DNA of 64,000 nucleotides from the NCBI GenBank assembly GCA_963838385.1, contig CAWIRE010000003.1:620001-684000 (forward strand), written 5' to 3'. The notes under the pieces were generated by a model, which saw nothing but the letters and a program-made list of their open reading frames with translations, was not told where the DNA came from and ran no database searches. The stretch's first letter is position 1. Each line of letters starts with the position of its first letter. Both the position numbers and the translations under genes were made by a program. Shown here one piece after another: positions 34,911 to 42,364 of this stretch. This DNA comes from DAHUYF01 sp963838385 (GTDB lineage Bacteria; Pseudomonadota; Alphaproteobacteria; ATCC43930; CGMCC-115725).

Positions 34911-35471
34911 CTAACGATTGGCCCCCGGCTGCCACAGCACGTCGCGCACGCCCTTGTCGTTGGCCTGCCGGCTCAGCACGAAGAGATGGTCGGAGAGCCG
35001 GTTGAGGTATTTGAGCGCCTGCGGGTTGAGCGTCTCGCGGCCGGCGAGCTCGGCGACCAGCCGTTCCGCGCGGCGCACCACGGTGCGCGCCAGGTGCAGA
35101 TGCGCGGCGCAGGCGCTGCCGCCCGGCAGCACGAAGCTGTCCAGCGGCCGCAGCTCGGCATTCATCGCATCGATCTCGCTCTCGAGCCGCGCCACCTGGC
35201 TCGCCACGATGCGCAGATCCTGCTTGGCGTCCGGGTGCTCCGGCGTGCAGAGATCGGCGCCGAGATCGAAGAGGTCGTTCTGGATGCGCGCCAGCATCGC
35301 GTCGATCTCGGCCGGGGCGTGCAGCCGCGCCAGCCCGATCGCCGCGTTCGCCTCGTCCACGGTGCCATAGGCGGCGACGCGCAGATCCTGCTTGGCGACG
35401 CGGCTGCCATCGCCCAGCGAGGTCTCGCCGCCATCGCCGCCTCTCGTGTAGATGCGCGTCAGCCGGACCAT
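34911..35471 (-). CDS. Cob(I)alamin adenosyltransferase (PduO type)
   Basis: Transfers adenosyl from ATP to cob(I)alamin to make coenzyme B12. The 186-residue helical-bundle protein has the ATP-binding N-terminal signature YTRGGDGGETSLGDGSRV, the AYGTVDEANAAIGLA helix and the RTVVRRAERLV motif with the functional Arg-Arg-x-Glu. It forms part of a conserved run HIG1 protein - adenosyltransferase - etfB - etfA. The class II ribonucleotide reductase in this window is an obvious consumer of its product. Confidence 0.93.
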   Translation of the reverse strand: MVRLTRIYTRGGDGGETSLGDGSRVAKQDLRVAAYGTVDEANAAIGLARLHAPAEIDAMLARIQNDLFDLGADLCTPEHPDAKQDLRIVASQVARLESEIDAMNAELRPLDSFVLPGGSACAAHLHLARTVVRRAERLVAELAGRETLNPQALKYLNRLSDHLFVLSRQANDKGVRDVLWQPGANR

Positions 35472-35478
35472 GAGGCTC

Positions 35479-35673
35479 CTAGGATCGCCGGAACAGCAGC
35501 ATGAACACGGCGAAGAGCAGCAGCGCCAGCGCCTGCAGGATGACGCGCGACTGCATCAGCTTGTTCGAGCGCCGCGGGTTGTTGCCCTTGGCCATGTTGA
35601 TGACGCCGAGGCCGAGCGCGCCCAGGGCGCCGAGCATGGCGAGAAGCACGAGGATCGGAAATACATACTCCAT
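35479..35673 (-). CDS. Twin-transmembrane HIG1-like protein
   Basis: A 64-residue protein with two membrane helices (about 3-25 and 45-61) joined by a positively charged loop NMAKGNNPRRSNKLMQSRV, the pattern of HIG1/hypoxia-induced domain proteins. Bacterial members commonly precede the adenosyltransferase gene and may associate with respiratory oxidases, though direct evidence is limited. It ends 7 bases before the adenosyltransferase start. Confidence 0.78.
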   Translation of the reverse strand: MEYVFPILVLLAMLGALGALGLGVINMAKGNNPRRSNKLMQSRVILQALALLLFAVFMLLFRRS

Positions 35674-35724
35674 GGCAGCTATATAGCGCCGTCGCGCGCC
35701 GCCGCCCAGGGCGCCCCGATTTGC

Positions 35725-35800
35725 TGCGACCGTCGCAAGAATATTGACGAATCATTTCGCGCAACTATACATAGCCCGCTCTGTACCGATCATCGATGAT
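35725..35800 (+). promoter_or_regulatory. Strong promoter with two flanking palindromes before the PAS gene
   Basis: TTGACG (35744-35749), a 16-base spacer and TATACA (35766-35771) give one of the best sigma-70 matches in the window. TGCGAC-C-GTCGCA (35725-35737) lies just upstream of the -35, and ATCATCGATGAT (35789-35800), a perfect 12-base palindrome, lies just after the predicted start. Both could bind regulators. Confidence 0.5.
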
Positions 35801-35859
35801 TTGTCACCTCCGCCTGCGGCGTCAGGCGGCGGCCGGGCGTGAAAGGGGAGGTCGGCAGG

Positions 35860-36333
35860 ATGGTCTCGACCGCGGTGTTGCCGCCGGACTGCGATGCCCG
35901 GATTCGCCGCATCTTCGAGTACTGGCGCGCGATCCGCCCGGCGGCGGATCGCCTGCCGGGCCGGCAGCATCTCGAGCCCAGCGACCTGTCGGAGGTGTTG
36001 CGCTGGCTCTGGCTCGTCGACGTCCAGCGCGAGCCGCTGCGCTTCCGTTACCGCCTCGTCGGCACCGGCCATCGCGAGGTGATCGGCATCGATCTCACCG
36101 GCAAGTGGATCGACGAGGCCTTCGCCCATTTCCCGAGCATGCAGACCTATCCCGACTTTCTCGCCGTGGCCGCGGGCGAGATGCGCTATTGCCGCCGCGT
36201 GCCCGAGTTTCCCATCGGCGCGAAATACGCCTCGATGGAGCGCCTGCTGCTGCCGCTGGCGCGCGACGGCGCCACCGTCGACATGCTGCTGGGGTTCACC
36301 GTCTATACCCGCGCCGACGGCACCGTCGCATAG
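35860..36333 (+). CDS. PAS-domain protein (PAS_5 type)
   Basis: A 157-residue single-domain protein resembling the PAS_5 group: IRRIFEYWRAIRPAADRLPGR, then LSEVLRWLWLVDVQ and FRYRLVGTGHREVIGIDLTGKW, ending with MERLLLPLARDG. These stand-alone PAS proteins are frequent in alphaproteobacteria, and their ligand and partner are unknown. ATG 35860 is chosen because AGGGGAGG lies about ten bases upstream, and GTG 35839 is an alternative. The last 31 bases overlap the end of the convergent transporter gene. Confidence 0.75.
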   Translation: MVSTAVLPPDCDARIRRIFEYWRAIRPAADRLPGRQHLEPSDLSEVLRWLWLVDVQREPLRFRYRLVGTGHREVIGIDLTGKWIDEAFAHFPSMQTYPDFLAVAAGEMRYCRRVPEFPIGAKYASMERLLLPLARDGATVDMLLGFTVYTRADGTVA

Positions 36334-37622
36334 CCGGCGACGCTCCGCACCTTGCGCGGCGCCGCGCGCCAGATCGCGAGGATCGAGAGCAGGCTGCAGG
36401 CGAACGCGATCCAGAAGGCCGGCGCATAGCTGTCGGTGGCGTCGTGCAGCGCGCCGGTGACCCAGGGTCCCGCGGCGCCGCCGAGGATCGAGGCCAGCAT
36501 CAGCGTGCCGAAGATCGTGCCGTACTGCTTGCCCTCGAAGATCTCGGCCGGGATGGCGCCGATCACCGAGGTGAGGCCGTAGCCCAGCACCCCCTGCGCC
36601 GCGATCATGAGATAGAGCAGCGGCAGGCTCGGCCAGCGCGCCAGCAGCAGCAGGCAGAGATAGCAGAGCGCGAAGCCGGCGCTGCCGACGGTCCAGACCC
36701 ATTCGCGGCCGATGCGGTCGGAGAGATGGCCGAGGCCGATCTGGCCGGGAATCCCGGCGAGGCTGACGAAGCCCAGCGCCCAGGCGGCGTCGCGCGCGCC
36801 GAAGCCGATCTCGACGAGGTACTTCGTCTGGTGCACCTGCACCGCGTACCAGGCGAAGAGGCCGCAGAAATAGCCCAGCGCGATCCACCAGAAGCGCCCG
36901 GTGCGCAGCGCGCGGGCGAGCGTCCAGTCGGTGGCGGCCCAGCCCGGATCGACCACGGTGAGCTTGCGCCGCGCCGCGCCGTCCGACGCGGCGCCGTCGC
37001 CGTCCGGCGCCAGGCCCAGTTCCTGCGGGCGGCGGCGCAGCAGCAAGTTGAGCGGCGCCAGCAGCACCAGCACCAGCGCGCCCATCGTCCAGCAGGCGCC
37101 GCGCCAGCCCTGGTGCAGGATCACGCTTTGCAGCCAGGGCAGCAGGATGATCGAGCCGACGCCGACGCCGGAAAAGGCGAGGCTCATGGCGAGCCCGCGC
37201 CGGTGCACGAACCAGTTCGGCAGGAAGAGCGCCTGGCCGGTATAGCCCAGGCAGACGCTGCCGCCGCCGACCAGCACGCCGAGCGTGGCATAGAGCTGCC
37301 AGGGATGCTCGGTCAGCGTCGCCAGCAGCAGCCCCGCCGCCATGGCGACGACGCCGATCTCCATCACCACCAGCGGCCCGCGCCGGTCCATCAGCCGGCC
37401 GAGCGCCGGGCTCAGCGCTGCCGAGACCAGGAAGCCGAAGGAGAAGGCGCCGGCGACGACGCCGCGCTCCCAGCCGAACTCGTCGAGGATCGGCGGGAAC
37501 AGCAGCGAGAAGGCGGTGCGCGCATTGACGCCCACCCCCATGGTGACGAAGGCCACGGCGACGACGACCCAGCCGTAGAAGAAGGGGAGGCGGCGCGCGA
37601 CGGCGGCGGGGAGGGAGGTCAT
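36303..37622 (-). CDS. MFS transporter (oxalate/formate or monocarboxylate type)
   Basis: A 439-residue, twelve-helix transporter. It starts with FFYGWVVVAVAFVTMGVGVNARTAFSLLFPP, the helix 1 pattern of the OFA/monocarboxylate branch, and has GRLMDRRGPL and GHLSDRIGREW loop motifs after helices 2 and 8. A central loop of ~30 residues separates the halves. ATG 37622 is used, and the longer frame to 37700 adds a charged, non-membrane stretch. The substrate is unknown. The 3' end overlaps the PAS gene, so the two transcripts are antisense over 31 bases. Confidence 0.82.
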   Translation of the reverse strand: MTSLPAAVARRLPFFYGWVVVAVAFVTMGVGVNARTAFSLLFPPILDEFGWERGVVAGAFSFGFLVSAALSPALGRLMDRRGPLVVMEIGVVAMAAGLLLATLTEHPWQLYATLGVLVGGGSVCLGYTGQALFLPNWFVHRRGLAMSLAFSGVGVGSIILLPWLQSVILHQGWRGACWTMGALVLVLLAPLNLLLRRRPQELGLAPDGDGAASDGAARRKLTVVDPGWAATDWTLARALRTGRFWWIALGYFCGLFAWYAVQVHQTKYLVEIGFGARDAAWALGFVSLAGIPGQIGLGHLSDRIGREWVWTVGSAGFALCYLCLLLLARWPSLPLLYLMIAAQGVLGYGLTSVIGAIPAEIFEGKQYGTIFGTLMLASILGGAAGPWVTGALHDATDSYAPAFWIAFACSLLSILAIWRAAPRKVRSVAGYATVPSARV

Positions 37623-37744
37623 GACCGGCCAGTGTCGCCGCCGGGCCGCGCCAAGGCAATTATGTCGCAGGTAATGGGACGGTTGCGCCTGGGCGCTCAT
37701 CGGAAATCACGAATGCCTGGTGCACCGCGCTGGCTGTTCCCCCA

Positions 37745-37810
37745 CCTCACCCTCCCGCTGCGCGGGTCCCTCCCTCTCCGCCCCTTGGGGCGGAGAGGGT
37801 TGGGGTGAGG
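37745..37810. repeat. Three-stem intergenic palindrome (CCTCACCC family)
   Basis: Outer arms CCTCACCC (37745-37752) and GGGTGAGG (37803-37810) enclose a small hairpin CCCGC-TGC-GCGGG and a 13-bp hairpin (37772-37784 with 37787-37799) on a TT loop. This kind of element is common between genes in Proteobacteria. The rest of the 469-base interval 37623-38091 shows no gene that I can support. Confidence 0.65.
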
Positions 37811-38091
37811 CGGGGCGGCGAGCGCAGCCGTCGTCGCCGACCGGCCCTCGCGTCGTCGTGCGGCCGCCGACCCCGCCCTAACGGGTGAATCGCAGCATCC
37901 GCCTAGGGCTCGGCCGCCTTGCGCCGGTAGGCTGGGGCCGGCGAGGAAGCGCGCTGGCGCCTCTGGATCTACATGATCACGCGCATTTGAGGTAGCCGCG
38001 TCCGGCGGTGCCTGCGCCCTTGTCGCGCCTGCTGCGATGTCCCATGCTTCGCAGCCGGCGCGGCACCGCACGCGCGGGAGGCGAGGACCCT

Positions 38092-39096
38092 ATGACCATG
38101 ACCGCGACTGCCCGAATGCCGTTCGCGCCGCCGATCGTCGATCGCCTCTCCCTTCGCGTGGTCGTCGACTCCCATTACGAGCGCTTCCTGCCGAAGGCGA
38201 CGCACCCGTTGGTGGTGATCGAGCATGTCGGCGAGATCCCCGGCCGACAGATGACGACGCTCGCGGGCGAGTGGGGCCTGTCGCTGCATCTGGACTCCGA
38301 GCAGCAAGGTGCCAAGGCGCAGTATCTGCTCGATTTCGGCTACACGCCGGAGATCATCGGCCGCAACTTCGGCCTGCTCGACATCGATGCCGCGAAGATC
38401 GACGGGCTCATTCTGAGCCACGGGCACCGCGACCATTACGGCGGCATGGTCGGATTCGTGACGCAGCATCGCAGCCTCCTGCGGCCGGAGCTGGCGCTCT
38501 ATATCGGCGGCGAGACGATCTTCCGCGAGAAATGGCTTTCGCGCCCCGACAGGCCCCCGGTCTCCTGGGGTGCGCTCGACCGCATCGCGCTCACCGCGCA
38601 GAACGTCACGCCGGTCTGCTGCGAGGCGCCGCACGCGCTCGCCGGCCCCTTCACCACGGGCAGGATCGAGCGCACTTCCTTTGAGGTTATCACCGGCGGC
38701 ACGAAGGTCAGGAACGAGCACTTTACCGATGCCGAGCGGCGCGGCGAGCTCGCGCTGGACGAGCACGCCGATGAGCTGGGGACCTGCTACATCGTGAAAG
38801 GCCGCGGCCTGGTCGTGATCTCGTCCTGCGGCCACACCGGCATCGTCAACACCGTGCGCACGGCGATGAAGGTCGCCAATGTCGACAGGCTGCATGCGGT
38901 GATCGGCGGCTTTCACCTGGGGATGGCGCCGCTCGACTACATCGCGCATACCGTCGACGCGCTCGAGGCGCTGAAGCCCGACGTGGTCATTCCGATGCAC
39001 TGCACGGGCGCCAATTTCATCGATGCGATGCGCCGCCGGATGCCTGACCGCGTCGTTGCTTCCAATCTCGGCAGCCGCTTTACCTTCGGCGTGTAG
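38092..39096 (+). CDS. Metallo-beta-lactamase-fold hydrolase
   Basis: A 334-residue MBL-fold protein with the di-metal motif LSHGHRDHYGG near 103-113 and further ligands in SSCGHTGIVN, GGFHLGMAP and PMHCTG. The pattern resembles the archaeal 7,8-dihydropterin-6-methyl-4-(beta-D-ribofuranosyl)-aminobenzene-5'-phosphate synthase-like branch. That activity cannot be assumed in a bacterium. ATG 38092 follows GGAGGCGAGG. It is a single gene between the intergenic palindrome and structured repeat copy D. Confidence 0.78.
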   Translation: MTMTATARMPFAPPIVDRLSLRVVVDSHYERFLPKATHPLVVIEHVGEIPGRQMTTLAGEWGLSLHLDSEQQGAKAQYLLDFGYTPEIIGRNFGLLDIDAAKIDGLILSHGHRDHYGGMVGFVTQHRSLLRPELALYIGGETIFREKWLSRPDRPPVSWGALDRIALTAQNVTPVCCEAPHALAGPFTTGRIERTSFEVITGGTKVRNEHFTDAERRGELALDEHADELGTCYIVKGRGLVVISSCGHTGIVNTVRTAMKVANVDRLHAVIGGFHLGMAPLDYIAHTVDALEALKPDVVIPMHCTGANFIDAMRRRMPDRVVASNLGSRFTFGV

Positions 39097-39120
39097 CGCA
39101 GGAAGCGGGGTTCGCTAGGC

Positions 39121-39184
39121 GAATTCGCGCAGCGAATTCGTCCGAGGCGGCGTCAGCCGTTGCGTCAGCAACGGCGAGAGCCGC
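39121..39184 (+). repeat. Structured intergenic repeat, copy D
   Basis: P1 is GAATTCGC-GCA-GCGAATTC (39121-39139), followed by linker GTCCGAG. P2 is GCGGC (39147-39151) with GCCGC (39180-39184), the internal loop is GTCA/GAGA, and P3 is GCCGTTGC (39156-39163) with GCAACGGC (39168-39175). P1 and P3 sequences differ from copies A-C yet pair fully. It lies 24 bases after the stop of the MBL gene. Confidence 0.75.
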
Positions 39185-39221
39185 ACTGATCGGGCTTAGC
39201 CTAATTGAGTCCGACCCTAGT

Positions 39222-40331
39222 CTAGGGCTCGCCCTCCAGCGCCTTCAGCACCGCGTCTCCCATCCCGCGCGTGCCGACCTCCATATCGCCGTCATGCAGG
39301 ATATCGCGCGTGCGCACGCCCGTCTCGAGCGCGGCCGCGACCGCGCGCTCCAGCCGGTCGGCCGTGGCGGGGGTGCCGAGCGTGAGGCGCAAGGCCAGGG
39401 CGAGGCTCAGGATCGCGCCCAGCGGGTTGGCGATGCCCTGGCCGGCGATGTCGGGGGCGGCGCCGTGGACGGGCTCGTAGAGCGCGGCGCGGCGGCCGTC
39501 GGCGCCCACCGGGCCGAGCGAGGCCGAGGGCAGCATGCCGAGCGAGCCCGCGATCATCGCCGCCGCGTCGGAGAGGATGTCGCCGAACATGTTGTCGGTG
39601 AGCAGCACGTCGAACTGCTTGGGCGCGCGCACGATCTGCATGGCGCAATTGTCGACCAGCATGTGGGTTAGATGGATGTCGGGGAACTCGGCATCGTGCA
39701 GCGCCTGCACCTCCTCGCGCCAGAGCTGGCCCGCCTCCATCACATTGGCCTTGTCGACGGAGCAGACCCGCCCGCCGCGCGTGCGCGCCAGCTCGAAGCC
39801 GAAGCGCGCGACGCGGCGGATCTCGCGCGCGGTGTAGGCATGCGTGTTGACGCCGCGCCGCTCGCCGTCGGCCATCGTCTCGATGCCGCGCGGCTCGCCG
39901 AAATAGAGCCCGCCCGACAGCTCGCGCAGCACGATGAAATCGACACCGTCGCGCACCCGGCGCTTCAGCGACGAGGCCTCGGCCAGCGCCGGCAGCGCCA
40001 CGATCGGGCGCAGATTGGCGAAGAGGTCGAGGCGCTTGCGGATGCGCAATAAATTACCCTGACGCCGCGCCTCGGCCGGCAGCGCGTCGTAGTCCGGCCC
40101 GCCGGTGGCGCCGAACAGGATCGCGTCCGCGCGCTCGAGCGCCTGCGCCGTCGCTTCCGGCACGGTCCGCCCGGTGCGCCGCCACGCTTCGGCGCCATAG
40201 AGCGCATCGCCGGTCTCGATGGCCAGCCGCTCGTCGGCGACGAGCCAGTCCAGCACGCGGCGCGCCTCGGCCATCACCTCGGGGCCGATGCCTTCGCCGC
40301 CGATGAAGACGACCCGGCGCGCGTTGCTCAT
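39222..40331 (-). CDS. leuB: 3-isopropylmalate dehydrogenase
   Basis: NAD-dependent oxidative decarboxylation of 3-isopropylmalate, third step of leucine synthesis. The 369-residue chain has GGEGIGPEV, the substrate loop LLRIRKRLDLFANLRP, RELSGGLYFGEPRG, VDNCAMQIV and TDNMFGDILSDAAAM, and the NAD pocket EPVHGAAPDIAGQGIANP, all of the IPMDH type rather than tartrate/D-malate type. The start overlaps the leuD stop (ATGA). It is the last gene of a four-gene coupled operon beginning with a substrate-binding protein. Confidence 0.9.
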   Translation of the reverse strand: MSNARRVVFIGGEGIGPEVMAEARRVLDWLVADERLAIETGDALYGAEAWRRTGRTVPEATAQALERADAILFGATGGPDYDALPAEARRQGNLLRIRKRLDLFANLRPIVALPALAEASSLKRRVRDGVDFIVLRELSGGLYFGEPRGIETMADGERRGVNTHAYTAREIRRVARFGFELARTRGGRVCSVDKANVMEAGQLWREEVQALHDAEFPDIHLTHMLVDNCAMQIVRAPKQFDVLLTDNMFGDILSDAAAMIAGSLGMLPSASLGPVGADGRRAALYEPVHGAAPDIAGQGIANPLGAILSLALALRLTLGTPATADRLERAVAAALETGVRTRDILHDGDMEVGTRGMGDAVLKALEGEP

Positions 40332-40957
40332 CGCTGCGCCACCGCCCAGATCCAGGGGCGTTCGGCGCGGTCGCGCGCCTGGAAGGCGGCGATATCGGCC
40401 TCGTGGCCGAGGCTGAGGCCGATATCGTCGAGCCCGTCGAGGAGCTTGCGGCGCCTGAGCCCATCGATCGCGAACCGGGTCTCGGCGCCGTCGGGCGCCA
40501 CCACCACCTGGCGCTCGAGATCGACCGTCACCTGGTTGCGCTCGGGATCGGCCTCGACCTGGCGCGCGATCGCCCGCACGGTCGCCTCATGCAGCACCAC
40601 CGGCAGCACGCCGTTCTGGAAGCAGTTGTTGAAGAAGATGTCGCCGAAGCTCGGCGCCAGCACGGCGCGGAAGCCCCTCTGCTGCAGCGCCCAGACCGCG
40701 CCCTCGCGCGAGCTGCCGCAGCCGAAATTGTCGAGCGCCAGCAGGATGCCGGCGCGGCGATAGGGCTCGCGGTTGAGGACGAAGGAGGGCGCCTCGCTGC
40801 CGTCGGGATTGAGGCGCCAGGCCTCGAAAGCGTATTGGCCGAGCGCGCTGCGCCGTCCCGCGCCGACCAGCCGCTCGATGCGGATGATGATGTCGGTGTC
40901 GACGTTCTCGCGCAGCAGGGGTGCGGCGATGGCACGGAGCGTGGTGAATTTCTCCAT
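40328..40957 (-). CDS. leuD: 3-isopropylmalate dehydratase small subunit
   Basis: Swivelling domain of isopropylmalate isomerase, 209 residues. It has NVDTDIIIRIE near the N-terminus, the conserved LDNFGCGSSREGAVWALQQRGFRAVLAPSF core, carrying the GCGSSRE motif at ~78-84, and FFNNCFQNGVLPV. It acts with LeuC, encoded 3 bases upstream. The length and motifs are those of the bacterial LeuD1 type. Confidence 0.93.
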   Translation of the reverse strand: MEKFTTLRAIAAPLLRENVDTDIIIRIERLVGAGRRSALGQYAFEAWRLNPDGSEAPSFVLNREPYRRAGILLALDNFGCGSSREGAVWALQQRGFRAVLAPSFGDIFFNNCFQNGVLPVVLHEATVRAIARQVEADPERNQVTVDLERQVVVAPDGAETRFAIDGLRRRKLLDGLDDIGLSLGHEADIAAFQARDRAERPWIWAVAQR

Positions 40958-40960
40958 CGC

Positions 40961-42364
40961 TCAGCCTCCCAGGCTGCGCACATCGGCGATGGCGCCGGCG
41001 AGCGCCGCCGCCGCGGCCATGGCGGGGCTCGCCAGATGGGTTCGCGCGCCCGGCCCCTGGCGGCCGACGAAATTGCGGTTCGAGGTCGAGACCGAGCGCC
41101 GGCCGGGCGGCACCGTCTCGCCATTGGCCGCCACGCACATCGAGCAGCCCGGCTCGCGCCACTCGAAGCCGGCGTCGCGGAAGATGCGGTCGAGCCCTTC
41201 CGCCTCGGCCTGGCGCTTGACGCTCTCCGAGCCCGGCACCACCCAGGCGCGCACCTGGGGCGCCACCCGGCCGCGCCGCGCGATGTCGGCGGCCGCGCGC
41301 AGATCGGAGAGGCGGCTGTTGGTGCAGGAGCCGATGAACACCACGTCGATCGGCGTGCCGGCGATCGGCGCGCCGGGCGTGAGGCCCATATAGTCGAGCG
41401 CCGCCTCGGCCGCGCGCCGCTTGCCGGGATCTGCCATCGTGGCGGGGTCGGGGATGCGCCCGCCGATGGCGATCACCTGCTCGGGGCTGGTGCCCCAGGT
41501 GATCTGCGGCGCGATCGCGCCGGTATCGACGCGCTCCTCGCGCTCGAAGCTCGCCTCGGGATCGGAGGGCAGGCGGCGCCAGGCGGCGAGCGCGCTCTCC
41601 CACAGCGCGCCCCGGGGCGCGAAGTCGCGCCCGGCGAGATAGTCAAAGGTGGTGTCGTCGGGCGCCACCATGCCCATCTTGGCGCCGAGCTCGATCGAGA
41701 GGTTGCACAGCGTGAGCCGGCCCTCGACGTCGAGCGCGCGCACCGCGTCGCCGCCATACTCGACGGCATAGCCGGTGCCGCCGGCGGCGCCGATGCGGCC
41801 GATGAGATGGAGGATCATGTCCTTGGGCGTGACCCCCGCGCCGCGCGCGCCCTCGAAGCGCACGCGCATCCGCTTCGGCCGGCGCTGCACCAGGCACTGC
41901 GTCGCCAGCACGTGCGTCACCTCGCTGGTGCCGATGCCGAAGGCGAGCGCGCCCATGCCGCCATGGGTGCAGGTGTGGCTGTCGCCGCAGACGATGAGCG
42001 CGCCGGGCAGGCTCAGCCCCAGCTCGGGCCCGATGACATGGACGATGCCCTGGCCGGGCTCGCCGACATCGAACAGGCGCACGCCTTCCTCGCGCGCGAG
42101 GCGGCGCAGATCCTCGAGCAGCCGGGCCGCGGTGGCGGTGGTGCCGGCGCGGCCCGGCGCGCTCGAGATGGCGTGGTCGGGGGTGGCGAAGGTGAGGCCG
42201 GGATTGCGCAGCCGGTAGCCCTTCTCCTTGATGTCCATCACCGCGCGGCCGCCGCCGAGATCGTGCAGCAGGTGGCGGTCGACATGGAGCAGCGCATAGC
42301 CGTCGCCGAGATCGGCGACGACATGCGCCTGCCAGATCTTGTCGAACAGCGTCAGCCCGCTCAT
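40961..42364 (-). CDS. leuC: 3-isopropylmalate dehydratase large subunit
   Basis: Aconitase-superfamily [4Fe-4S] enzyme interconverting 2- and 3-isopropylmalate. The 467-residue chain has the cluster ligands in GSCTNSR and PGCSMC, plus CGDSHTCTHGGMGALAFGIGTSEV, the HVDRHLLHDL segment and the EPGCSMCVAANGE C-terminal motif, all as in bacterial LeuC. ATG 42364 overlaps the stop of the substrate-binding protein gene, an unusual coupling that raises the possibility of a related hydroxyacid substrate. Motifs themselves are canonical. Confidence 0.9.
   Translation of the reverse strand: MSGLTLFDKIWQAHVVADLGDGYALLHVDRHLLHDLGGGRAVMDIKEKGYRLRNPGLTFATPDHAISSAPGRAGTTATAARLLEDLRRLAREEGVRLFDVGEPGQGIVHVIGPELGLSLPGALIVCGDSHTCTHGGMGALAFGIGTSEVTHVLATQCLVQRRPKRMRVRFEGARGAGVTPKDMILHLIGRIGAAGGTGYAVEYGGDAVRALDVEGRLTLCNLSIELGAKMGMVAPDDTTFDYLAGRDFAPRGALWESALAAWRRLPSDPEASFEREERVDTGAIAPQITWGTSPEQVIAIGGRIPDPATMADPGKRRAAEAALDYMGLTPGAPIAGTPIDVVFIGSCTNSRLSDLRAAADIARRGRVAPQVRAWVVPGSESVKRQAEAEGLDRIFRDAGFEWREPGCSMCVAANGETVPPGRRSVSTSNRNFVGRQGPGARTHLASPAMAAAAALAGAIADVRSLGG

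Noticed and set aside
35752..37808. Long frames of 635 and 670 residues overlapping the MFS transporter in other frames
   Set aside because: Low-complexity Arg/Ala/Gln content with no membrane pattern. The 439-residue frame has full MFS helices and motifs.
37870..38030. Short coding-like fragment between the intergenic palindrome and the MBL gene
   Set aside because: The frame ending ARWRLWIYMITRI has no start, ribosome site or recognisable family, so it is not reported as a gene.
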